This document shows positions 8,001-13,631 of a DNA stretch of 18,865 nucleotides, piece after piece. The notes beneath the pieces are model-generated. The model was not told where the DNA came from. It made no database searches and was given only the letters and a program-made list of their open reading frames with translations. The stretch is from assembly GCA_013153415.1 (NCBI GenBank), contig JAADEO010000085.1, positions 1-18,865 of the forward strand, given 5' to 3'. Every line of letters begins with the position of its first letter. Position 1 is the first letter of the stretch. The translations under genes and the position numbers were made by a program. This DNA comes from Deltaproteobacteria bacterium (GTDB lineage Bacteria; Desulfobacterota; Anaeroferrophillalia; Anaeroferrophillales; Tharpellaceae).

Positions 8001-8593
8001 AAATCCAGTCGTACCGGATCTTCGTGCAGGGGAGAGAAGATGTCGACAACTCCGCCACGGACGCTGTAGTCTCCGGGTTCGTCGACCACCGGGACCCGGA
8101 CGTAGCCGGTAGCTTCGAGCCGGCTGAAAAGGGCCTGCCGGTCGATCTCCTCGCCCCAGGCGATACGGGTGAAATTCCGGTACAGGGTTTGGGGTTCCGG
8201 CAGCCGGTCGGCGAAGGCCGAGATGGTGGTGAAACAGATGAACTTTCCGATCTTGCGGATACGGTTGAAGACCGCGATGCGCTCTCTTTCTATCTTGCCG
8301 CTGCGCAAGGTCTGGCGATAAGCGAGACGCGGCAGGGGGGGCATGATCAGGATTTCTGGCGCCGGTTCGGGGGCGTTGATCAGCTGCAGGTAGGTTGAGA
8401 CATCGCGGCTTAAATCATGGCATCTCTGCAAGTCATCGCAGATAACGATGAGACCGGGTACCTCCAGTCCCGCCAGACGGCTTAAAAATAGGGCCGGACC
8501 CGAGCCTTGCAGACCCCTGAGGTGGATGCTGCCGTTATGGTCGAGATTTTCCGCCAGCCGGGAGAGGGCGGCGGTAAAGGGTGAAATGGTCAT
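5099..8593 (-). CDS. mfd: Transcription-repair coupling factor Mfd
   Basis: At 1164 residues this is full family length (about 1150). Mfd pushes RNA polymerase stalled at DNA damage off the template and recruits UvrA. The N-terminal third is the UvrB-like region with a degenerate nucleotide-binding loop (GLQGSGPALF, about 27-36). A polymerase-interaction region follows, ending in the helicase entry FPYEETPDQQRAI. The translocase motor shows Walker A GDVGFGKTE (about 655-663), the Walker B box DEEH (about 754), SATPIPRTL (about 781) and motif VI QLRGRIGRSQRR (about 925-936). The TRCF C-terminal domain begins near PDPEVKVGLSAHIPVAYLPD. Its ATG overlaps the stop of the DUF116 gene (ATGA), so it is translationally coupled within the def-fmt block. 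Confidence 0.98.
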   Translation of the reverse strand: MTISPFTAALSRLAENLDHNGSIHLRGLQGSGPALFLSRLAGLEVPGLIVICDDLQRCHDLSRDVSTYLQLINAPEPAPEILIMPPLPRLAYRQTLRSGKIERERIAVFNRIRKIGKFICFTTISAFADRLPEPQTLYRNFTRIAWGEEIDRQALFSRLEATGYVRVPVVDEPGDYSVRGGVVDIFSPLHEDPVRLDFFGDEIESLRPFDHLTQLSRKTELEYLDLGPAREVLPPADLNEARKRVRERYIELNNSNIDLQAALARLEQSPNQPGFEFWLPAFSDQRHTLQDYFPPGSLTLFINPELLHEQLEDLHQQLEEGYRRSCRENRFVFPPAAYLADPEETFASRSATPVILLEEKTSGFACGENSLHIDCQTRDNSFLRDSIRQSLGREGENPLQAAAGLLREHLDRGFTIVLAGRNRTTAEHLKSVFQDYGLPILETATAESDLPALRLHRLQLSRGVLLPDERLLFLSDSDLFGPKRRLRNRRREQAEAFFDDFAEIRPGDLITHIAHGIGRYQGLKTMEIEGIVNEYLILEYQGNDLLYVPVDSFDQLHKYHGGGEGETALSRLGGAQWAAAKEKTRQAIDDLLIELLDLYAEREVVEGRSCQPPDHLFHEFAAAFPYEETPDQQRAIDEVIKDLCAPRPMDRLVSGDVGFGKTEVALRAIFLTVLSGRQAAVLVPTTVLAQQHFETFRERLAGYPVKIAVLSRFRTPAEQKETIAGLKNGSIDVVVGTHRLLQKDISFKDLGLLVLDEEHKFGVRHKEKLKNLRRRLDVLSMSATPIPRTLQFSLSGMRSLSAITTAPRDRLAIRTFVADYDDQVVHDAVTKELDRGGQVFFVHNSVATIEARAARLRSLLPGIRIGIGHGQMKESELEKVMLGFAAHDFDLLLCTTIIESGLDIPNANTMIVEHAQNFGLAQLYQLRGRIGRSQRRAYAYLLVPDLERLNLEARKRLNALAEANTLGAGFRIAMQDLEIRGAGNILGKKQWGQISAVGYELYQEMLNEAIEEARGRKTEKIPDPEVKVGLSAHIPVAYLPDLTLRLQFYKRIAAAENEFDLARLEDELGDRCGPPPEEVLNLLRLKKLKLLLQHHRILSLELGSKKITLHFNPESPPDPDKVLRLLAENPGRNRLTPDYRLTLEKELEPLELYSFCEKLLQKIY

Positions 8594-9420
8594 TGCCGGG
8601 AGGAAGGGGATTCTTTAAGGTTTCCAGTTGTCCGGAGGAAGGTCCGCAGGGCGTTTTCGACCTCTTCAACCTCGACCCGGGTGTTCCAGCAGGGGCCCTC
8701 GGGGCGTTGGTTGAGGATGCCGTAGACCGGCAGCGGAAAGGTGTCGTGGATGCCGCTGGTCAGGTCGCGCTCGCAGGCCACGGCGACGATGATCTGAGGC
8801 CGGTGGTCGCGGACGATTTTCCGGGCCAGGGTGCCGCCGGTGGCGACCGCGATCCGGACCCCGTAGGCCCGGGCCAGTTTTTTCAGAGGATCGATATTGC
8901 ATTTGCCGCATTCCAGGCAGTTGTCGATACTGGTGGTGACACGGCGCTGGCAGTCGGCCTGCTGGAGACAATGAGGCAGCAGCAGGAGCAGGTGGTCCGG
9001 GGCGATCTTATGCCGGTGGCTGGAGAGCAGCAGGCGGTTGTTGATCTCGATGAAGGAGTTGCGGATGCTCTCCTTGGAGATCTTCAGAAGCCGGGGGCCG
9101 ATGATCTCCATCAGGGGCAGGAAGAGCTTGATGCCGAGCCCCCGGACCCGCTGTGAAAAAGGCAGCTCTTTTTCGAAGATGACGGCGAATACCAGGGTGA
9201 AGATGATGCCGCTCAGGAACAGGAAGGCGATGGCGGCAATCGCCTGGGCGATCAGAGTCAGGCCGGGATAGAGGTTTTCCAGGCCGATAGTGGCCACCCA
9301 GCCCCCGATCAGGATGAATCCCATGATCAGGGCGAAAGTCAGCCCCAGCAGGCCGATGAAAATCCTTTTCTTCGAGGTTTTGAGCCGGGTCGCACCGGTT
9401 GCTGGATCTCTCTTTTCCAT
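8590..9420 (-). CDS. DUF116 family membrane protein with cysteine-rich domain
   Basis: A 276-residue protein. Two hydrophobic segments (about 19-43 and 54-82) place the N-terminus in the inner membrane. The rest is predicted cytosolic and carries cysteines at 151, 157, 168, 171, 174, 216 and 244, including HCLQQADC and CLECGKC. A C-x2-C-x2-C cluster with flanking cysteines suggests a metal or iron-sulfur site. ATGGTLARKIV and IVAVACERDLTSGI resemble other DUF116 proteins, which are common in anaerobic bacteria and archaea. The molecular function is unknown. The gene is 18 bases after fmt and overlaps mfd by four bases, so it is co-transcribed with translation-initiation genes. The family call is by remembered resemblance. 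Confidence 0.82.
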   Translation of the reverse strand: MEKRDPATGATRLKTSKKRIFIGLLGLTFALIMGFILIGGWVATIGLENLYPGLTLIAQAIAAIAFLFLSGIIFTLVFAVIFEKELPFSQRVRGLGIKLFLPLMEIIGPRLLKISKESIRNSFIEINNRLLLSSHRHKIAPDHLLLLLPHCLQQADCQRRVTTSIDNCLECGKCNIDPLKKLARAYGVRIAVATGGTLARKIVRDHRPQIIVAVACERDLTSGIHDTFPLPVYGILNQRPEGPCWNTRVEVEEVENALRTFLRTTGNLKESPSSRQ

Positions 9421-9438
9421 GGCTGGCTGCCGTCTCGT

Positions 9439-10380
9439 TCAGGAGGTGCTGAAACAGTCGCGTTCACGCTTTTTCAGGCCATGAATGAACTGCGCCGCGG
9501 TGCGCACCGGTTTGCCGGCCGGTTGCAGTTTTTTGATTTCCAAGCGGCTGTTATTGCCGCAGAATACGATGAGCCGGTCGCCGTCAGTCGTAATGCTTCC
9601 CGGGGGTTGGGGAAAGGCCTCAGCCGCCAACGGTTCGGCCTCCAGGACTTTTACTCTTTTGCCGTGGTGGAAGGTGTAGGTTCCCGGCCAGGGGTTGAGA
9701 CCCCGGATGCGGTTGAAAATCTTTTCCGCGGGTTCGTTCCAGTCTATCAGGCCGTCCTCTTTTTTCAGTTTGGGGGCTTTTGAAGCCAGGCGCTCATCCT
9801 GGGGACGGGGTTCAATGCTGCCTTCTTCCCACTCCCGGATGGTCCTGATGACCAGCGGCGCACCGATATGACTCAAACGGTAGGAGAGTTCCGGCAGGGT
9901 CTCATGGTCGCGGATGAAAGTCGGTTCCTGGAGCAGGATATGGCCGCAGTCGATCTTTTCCCCGATCAGCTGGGTGGTGACTCCGGTGACCGGCTCGCCC
10001 TTGAGCAGGACCCAGGCGAGCGGGGCCGGTCCCCGGTAGGCGGGCAGCAGGGAGGGATGAAGATTGATTGCTGCCCGCTTTGGCCGGGAGATGGTTTCCG
10101 GGGTCAGGCGGGCTCCGAAATCGACCAGGACCAGGTAGTCGGGGGCGAATTTATCGATCGCCGCCAGACTTTCCGGACTGTTGACATCCTTGGGAGTCAG
10201 AACTTCGAGTTCCAGCCGCCGGGCCGTTTCCTTGACCGGGGTGGGCGCCGGTTTGCGTCCCCGGCCCTTGCCGCGGTCGGGTTGGGTGATGACCAGTAGA
10301 TCGGAGACCATTTTCTCCCCGGCCAGCAATTCCAGGGTCGGAATTGCGAATTCACCGGCCCCGAGAAAAAGTATTTTCAT
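9439..10380 (-). CDS. fmt: Methionyl-tRNA formyltransferase
   Basis: 313 residues from the ATG at 10380. A TTG two codons further upstream (10386) is an alternative start, but MKILFLGAGEFAIPTLELL is the normal N-terminus of the family. The enzyme formylates Met on initiator tRNA using 10-formyl-tetrahydrofolate. The catalytic Asn, His and Asp fall at 106, 108 and 144 (INLHPSLLP and EKIDCGHILL), the same numbers as in E. coli. The tRNA-reading loop TQPDRGKGRGRKPAPTPVK (32-50) is present and rich in basic residues. A C-terminal OB-fold region follows GLNPWPGTYTF. Where many homologues read VAYG, this one reads VDFG (86-89). It follows def after 137 bases and lies downstream of the initiator tRNA gene that makes its substrate. 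Confidence 0.96.
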   Translation of the reverse strand: MKILFLGAGEFAIPTLELLAGEKMVSDLLVITQPDRGKGRGRKPAPTPVKETARRLELEVLTPKDVNSPESLAAIDKFAPDYLVLVDFGARLTPETISRPKRAAINLHPSLLPAYRGPAPLAWVLLKGEPVTGVTTQLIGEKIDCGHILLQEPTFIRDHETLPELSYRLSHIGAPLVIRTIREWEEGSIEPRPQDERLASKAPKLKKEDGLIDWNEPAEKIFNRIRGLNPWPGTYTFHHGKRVKVLEAEPLAAEAFPQPPGSITTDGDRLIVFCGNNSRLEIKKLQPAGKPVRTAAQFIHGLKKRERDCFSTS

Positions 10381-10523
10381 GTTCAAACCGTTATCTATTC
10401 AATCCTGATGGTTTCGTACCAGCTCGGGTTTTCGAGAAAAGCGGGATGGTGAAGTGTGCAATCCCGGATGTGAGGCCCGAATATTTTTCGGAAACCAAGC
10501 CGGGGCGGCTCCCTGGGAAGCCG

Positions 10524-11030
10524 TCAATCCTGTTCCAGGGTTCCTTTTTTCAGCTTGCGCTCGTAAATGTTGCGTTTCAGCCGGCTGATACGGTCGATGA
10601 ACAGAATGCCATCGAGATGATCCAGCTCATGCTGGAAAACGATGGCGGGAAAATCGTGTACCTCGAGTTCGATCTCCTTCTCATCCGGGGTCCAGGCCCG
10701 GATGACGATGCTCTGGTAACGTTCGACTTCGGCCGTAAACCCGGGAACGCTGAGGCATCCCTCTTTCATCGCGGTTTTGCCTTCACCGGCGATGATCTGC
10801 GGATTGATCAGCACAATCGGTTCCGGTTTCTCGATTTCACCCGGATCCGCGACGATCAGACGCAGTGATTCTCCGACCTGGGGGGCGGCCAGGCCGACCC
10901 CCGGGGCTTTATACATGGTTTCCAGCATATCCTCGGCCAGCTGGCGCAGACGGTCGTCGATGTTCTCGATGGTGGCGGCCTTCTGCTTGAGCACGGGGGC
11001 CGGATATGTTTCTATTTTAAGGATACTCAT
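10524..11030 (-). CDS. def: Peptide deformylase
   Basis: 168 residues, the usual length. The enzyme removes the formyl group from the first methionine of new proteins and uses a metal ion, usually Fe2+. All three family motifs are intact: GVGLAAPQVG (44-53), EGCLSVPG (90-97, metal ligand Cys 92) and QHELDHLDG (133-141, ligands His 134 and His 138, catalytic Glu 135). Start MSILKIETYPAPVL is typical. It is the first gene of the long minus-strand block and is preceded by a good promoter and an 85-90 base leader that can form a hairpin. fmt follows on the same strand. Confidence 0.97.
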   Translation of the reverse strand: MSILKIETYPAPVLKQKAATIENIDDRLRQLAEDMLETMYKAPGVGLAAPQVGESLRLIVADPGEIEKPEPIVLINPQIIAGEGKTAMKEGCLSVPGFTAEVERYQSIVIRAWTPDEKEIELEVHDFPAIVFQHELDHLDGILFIDRISRLKRNIYERKLKKGTLEQD

Positions 11031-11082
11031 GGCTGGTGTTTTCGGGCAGTCTCAAAAAGTTGGTTTGGTGGAAAACGCTGGT

Positions 11083-11105
11083 TCCGGTCAGATGCGGCGA
11101 CCGGA
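11083..11105 (-). promoter_or_regulatory. Hairpin in the def 5' leader
   Basis: TCCGGTC (11083-11089) pairs perfectly with GACCGGA (11099-11105) around a nine-base loop. It lies just inside the predicted start of the def transcript. No T-run follows, so it is not a terminator. It may stabilise the mRNA 5' end or be coincidental in GC-rich DNA. Confidence 0.4.
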
Positions 11106-11123
11106 GAGAAAACAAGGTCCGGA

Positions 11124-11153
11124 ACTATAGTCTTTAGGGCGGAAACATGTCAA
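11124..11153 (-). promoter_or_regulatory. Sigma-70-type promoter of the def-fmt operon
   Basis: On the minus strand a perfect -35 box TTGACA (11148-11153) is followed after 18 bases by TATAGT (11124-11129), five of six matches to the -10 consensus. Transcription would start near 11117 and run through a leader of roughly 87 bases into def. The site lies between the tRNA terminator and def, so the operon has its own promoter. Confidence 0.75.
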
Positions 11154-11283
11154 CCCGAAATTGATATAGTTCGAATGCCTGGAAAGCTGATCGGTCGCTC
11201 TGGTCCATGTCCGATATGGATGTCTAGTGCGGGAGGATCCGGGGGCTTGGGCGGTGCGGAAAATGAATGGGAGAAGAGCATAG

Positions 11284-11313
11284 AAAAGCCCTACGGAAAA
11301 TTTTCCGTAGGGC
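11284..11313 (-). terminator. Intrinsic terminator of the initiator tRNA gene
   Basis: A perfect 26-base inverted repeat (11288-11313; arm GCCCTACGGAAAA) is followed on the minus strand by TTTT (11284-11287). It begins 10 bases after the tRNA 3' end. Because the inner arms are A/T runs and A-tracts flank both sides, it could stop transcripts from either direction. It separates the tRNA transcript from the def operon. Confidence 0.85.
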
Positions 11314-11323
11314 CCTGTTTTTT

Positions 11324-11400
<77 letters not shown>

Positions 11401-11436
11401 ACAAACCCCTCGCAGTCATTCGCGAGAAGGGCGCTC

Positions 11437-11465
11437 TTTATACTCGGTTTTTCGCCTGATGTCAA
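11437..11465 (-). promoter_or_regulatory. Strong sigma-70-type promoter of the initiator tRNA
   Basis: On the minus strand TTGACA (11460-11465) and TATAAA (11437-11442) are separated by exactly 17 bases. This is near-perfect consensus, as expected for a highly expressed stable RNA. The start would be near 11430, leaving a leader of about 30 bases before the tRNA 5' end. The leader begins with GC-rich bases just after the -10 box, which could act as a discriminator for growth-rate control, though that is inference. Confidence 0.85.
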
Positions 11466-11784
11466 GAGTAAATTTAAGACGGAATGTCGATTCGGGATCG
11501 CTCGGGAGTGAGTTGCCGGAGAGGTAAATCCGGGGTTGTACGGTATTCAAAAAACTCCGGCCTTAAGTGGGTATTATTCGCTTGACTTTGAAATATTCAG
11601 TGTGTTAACAAGGCGCCGTTTCGTGGCGTTCCCGGCTTCCGGCCGGGGCGGCAACCTTGAGTTCTGTGGTTTTGGTATTTTCAGAAAAAATAGCTAGTTT
11701 ATCGGTAGTCGGGGCGGATGACCGCCTGGTGACTCCGGGCCCGGAGGACGGATCTGTCCCGGGGTCGGTTGAGGAGAGTTAAGC
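11466..11784. other. Intergenic leader region of the atp operon
   Basis: About 320 bases with no convincing gene. It holds the divergent space between the tRNA promoter and atpX. A possible + strand promoter is at 11582-11610. Downstream are several GC-rich inverted repeats: CCCGGC/GCCGGG around 11631-11647, GGCGG/CCGCC (11713-11717 and 11722-11726) and the gapless palindrome CTCCGGGCCCGGAG (11733-11746). The mRNA leader is therefore long and folded. GAGGAGAG at 11771-11778 is the atpX ribosome-binding site. Confidence 0.6.
11582..11610 (+). promoter_or_regulatory. Candidate promoter of the atp operon
   Basis: TTGACT (11582-11587, five of six to the -35 consensus) is followed after 17 bases by TTAACA (11605-11610), a poor -10 box. 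It is the best placed candidate before atpX, about 175 bases upstream of the start codon. The weak -10 makes this tentative; a second activator or another sigma factor could be involved, or the true promoter may be nearer, for example around 11670-11700 in the A/T-rich stretch. Confidence 0.35.
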
Positions 11785-12210
11785 GTGATTGATCTCAATA
11801 TGACGATGCTCATCCAGTGGGGCATCTATATAGCTCTGATGATCTTTTTGCATTTTTTCCTGTTCAAACCGGTATTGCGGGTTATCGATGCCCGCCAGGC
11901 CAAGATCGAAGGGACCATGGCCGGAGCCGAGGAACTGCAGGAAAAAGCCGCCGAGAACCGTCAGAATTATGAGAGCAAGATCTCTGCTGCCAAAGAGAGG
12001 ATTTTTGCCCGGACCGCGGCTATTCGTGAAAGTGCGGCCAAGGAGGCCAAGGAGTTCATGGATAAGGCCCGGGAGGAGGCGATGGCTCAGGTGGAGGCGA
12101 CCAAAGAGCGGATCAAGCGCGATTCCGAAGTGGTTCGAAAAGAGCTGCGGGGCAGTATCAACGTGCTAGCCCGTGATATTGCGGTCAAGATTCTGGAGAG
12201 AGAAATTTAA
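11785..12210 (+). CDS. atpX: ATP synthase F0 subunit b' (AtpX)
   Basis: 141 residues: one membrane helix (about 8-28), FKPVLRVIDARQAKIEGTM, then a long charged Ala/Glu/Lys-rich helix to the C-terminus. This is the architecture of b-type peripheral stalk subunits, which hold the F1 head still against the rotor. It is shorter than the following atpF and lacks a signal-like N-terminus, matching the b' subunit found with b in deltaproteobacteria, cyanobacteria and alphaproteobacteria. The start is GTG, with GAGGAGAG seven to fourteen bases upstream; the ATG five codons later is less well placed. It is the first gene of the operon, and a terminator-like hairpin follows immediately. Confidence 0.9.
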   Translation: MIDLNMTMLIQWGIYIALMIFLHFFLFKPVLRVIDARQAKIEGTMAGAEELQEKAAENRQNYESKISAAKERIFARTAAIRESAAKEAKEFMDKAREEAMAQVEATKERIKRDSEVVRKELRGSINVLARDIAVKILEREI

Positions 12211-12248
12211 TCCTGGTTTCGTGTTTGCACGGAGCCGGGATTTTTTTT
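12209..12248 (+). terminator. Terminator-like hairpin between atpX and atpF
   Basis: AATCC (12209-12213) pairs with GGATT (12238-12242). The inner stem continues through G-C and wobble pairs to CGTG/CACG closing a TTTG loop, and eight T follow (12241-12248). The structure starts inside the atpX stop codon. It has the form of a rho-independent terminator yet lies inside an operon whose products work together, so partial read-through (attenuation) is the likely role. Confidence 0.7.
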
Positions 12249-12348
12249 GCGGTTAATTTATTTCTGGGTGGTTCACAAGGATCGGCTTCATATAAGGATA
12301 GCTTGGAACCGCCGGAAATGTAAGGATACTTTAGAGGGTCGGATCGGA

Positions 12349-12969
12349 ATGAATAAACTGATTGGCAAAAGAGCCGGGAAAATTATGCTGGTCGCCCTGG
12401 TACTGGGCTTGACTGTTGCGGTGGCCGGGGCCGCGGAAGGTGGCGGGGAGCATCATAAGAGTCTCTACACGTTGCTGGCCGAAGACCCGATGCCGTTGCT
12501 CAAGGATTTTCTCTGGCGGGTGTTGAACCTGGTGGTTCTGCTCTGGATCCTGATCAAGTTTGCCGGCAAGCCGGTCAAGGAGTATTTTGCCGGGCGGCGG
12601 GAAAGTATCCAGAAAGGGATCGAAGAAGCCCGGGAAGCCAAGGCTGCCGCCGAAAAGATCTACAAGGAGTATCAGGATAAACTGGCCGGGCTCGATGATG
12701 AGCTTCGCCAGATTGAAGAGAAGGCCCAGCTCGAAGCCGAGCGGGAAAAGACCCGGATGCGGCAGGAGACCGAGGAGCTGGTCGCCAAACTCCAGCAGCA
12801 GGCCCGTCAGATGGCCGACCAGGAGGTGGCCAGCGCCAAACGGCAGCTGCGTGAAGAAGCCGCCCAACTGGCCCTCGAAGTGGCTGAAAAACTGGTCCGT
12901 GAGAATGTCAGTGATGATGACCGTAAACGCATGGTCGAAAACTATCTTGAAAAAGTAGTGAGGGCTTAA
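12349..12969 (+). CDS. atpF: ATP synthase F0 subunit b
   Basis: 206 residues from the ATG at 12349, which has GAGGG at 12334-12338. The frame is open upstream to a TTG at 12247, but that start would lie in the hairpin T-run and adds residues unlike the family, so I reject it. The protein has a signal-peptide-like N-terminus (hydrophobic 11-28, ending near AGAAE), then the membrane segment FLWRVLNLVVLLWILIKFAG (54-73), then a long coiled-coil region of Glu/Lys/Ala/Gln ending in LVRENVSDDDRKRMVENYLEKV. A cleavable-looking extra N-terminal helix is common in deltaproteobacterial b subunits. It pairs with b' to form the stator stalk. The atpH start follows after two bases. Confidence 0.92.
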   Translation: MNKLIGKRAGKIMLVALVLGLTVAVAGAAEGGGEHHKSLYTLLAEDPMPLLKDFLWRVLNLVVLLWILIKFAGKPVKEYFAGRRESIQKGIEEAREAKAAAEKIYKEYQDKLAGLDDELRQIEEKAQLEAEREKTRMRQETEELVAKLQQQARQMADQEVASAKRQLREEAAQLALEVAEKLVRENVSDDDRKRMVENYLEKVVRA

Positions 12970-12971
12970 AC

Positions 12972-13511
12972 GTGATCCGCGATATTATTGCCAAGAGGTA
13001 TGCCCGGGCCTATTTCGCTCTGGTCCGGGAACAGGGGCGGTTGCTGGAAGCGCAGTCCGAACTCAACGACTTTGTCGCCTTCCTGGGACGCAACGATGAG
13101 TTGAACCGGGTGCTCTGCAACCCGGTTTTCGAGGTGGCCGAACGCAAGGCCGTATTGAAGACCTTGATCGAAAAGCTCGAAGTCAGCAAGGAGCTCGGTA
13201 ATTTGCTCTTTATCCTCCTGGAGAAGAACAAGATCGCCTACGCCGCTCTGGTCAGTGAGAATTTCGCCCGTCTCGTGGATGAGGCGGAAGGCCGGGCCAA
13301 GGTTGCTCTGACCTCGGCGGCCGAACTCGATGAGACCACCCTGGCCGAATTGCAGAAAGAGTTTTCCCGTCTGACCGGTAAAAAGGTCGAGCTCGATGTT
13401 GAGGTTGATGAATCCCTGATCGGCGGAATCGTTGCTCGCTACGGGGGCATGGTCTATGACGGCAGTATCAAAACCCAGTTGCAACTGATCGGTGAGTGCC
13501 TGCGGGGTTGA
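12972..13511 (+). CDS. atpH: ATP synthase F1 subunit delta
   Basis: 179 residues, the normal length. Delta sits on top of the F1 head and ties the alpha subunits to the b/b' stalk. The start IRDIIAKRYARAYFALVREQ is typical, as is the C-terminal part with SAAELDETTLAELQKEFSRLTGKKVELDVEVDESLIGGIVARYGGMVYDGSI, a well-conserved signature across the family (split here by family landmarks ELDVEVDESLIGG and DGSIKTQL). The start codon is GTG, two bases after the atpF stop, so coupling is expected; GAGGG lies upstream inside the end of atpF. Confidence 0.95.
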   Translation: MIRDIIAKRYARAYFALVREQGRLLEAQSELNDFVAFLGRNDELNRVLCNPVFEVAERKAVLKTLIEKLEVSKELGNLLFILLEKNKIAYAALVSENFARLVDEAEGRAKVALTSAAELDETTLAELQKEFSRLTGKKVELDVEVDESLIGGIVARYGGMVYDGSIKTQLQLIGECLRG

Positions 13512-13544
13512 TCGGCAGAGGAGCGACACGGTTCGCGCAACCGG

Positions 13545-13574
13545 TTTACATAGCTGAAAAATTGAAGATATAGA
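13545..13574 (+). promoter_or_regulatory. Candidate internal promoter before atpA
   Basis: TTTACA (13545-13550) and TATAGA (13569-13574) are 18 bases apart in an AT-rich 120-base gap, unusual in an otherwise tight operon. A weak hairpin AACGGTTA/TAACTGTT (13583-13590 and 13602-13609) followed by T6 comes just after. Together they could let the F1 genes be expressed above the stalk genes. Sequence evidence alone, so tentative. Confidence 0.35.
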
Positions 13575-13631
13575 GTTTTTAGAACGGTTACCATCTCAAA
13601 ATAACTGTTTTTTAGGGAGTTGTAAGAGGCC

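Noticed and set aside
10344..10868. A 174-codon + strand frame across fmt start and def
   Set aside because: It is opposite to the intact def motifs and has no start signal or family resemblance.
11161..11283. Imperfect inverted repeats (TCCAT/ATGGA, ATCGG/CCGAT) upstream of the def promoter
   Set aside because: Arms are only five bases and could arise by chance; no gene, attachment site or repeat family is recognisable there.
12303..12330. TTGGAA/GATACT pair as an atpF promoter
   Set aside because: Each box matches only four of six and transcription would start inside the atpF ribosome-binding site.
12247..12348. A longer atpF reading frame starting at a TTG at 12247
   Set aside because: The start lies in the T-run of the hairpin, has no ribosome-binding site, and adds 34 residues unlike b subunits. 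The ATG at 12349 has GAGGG upstream and gives a normal N-terminus.
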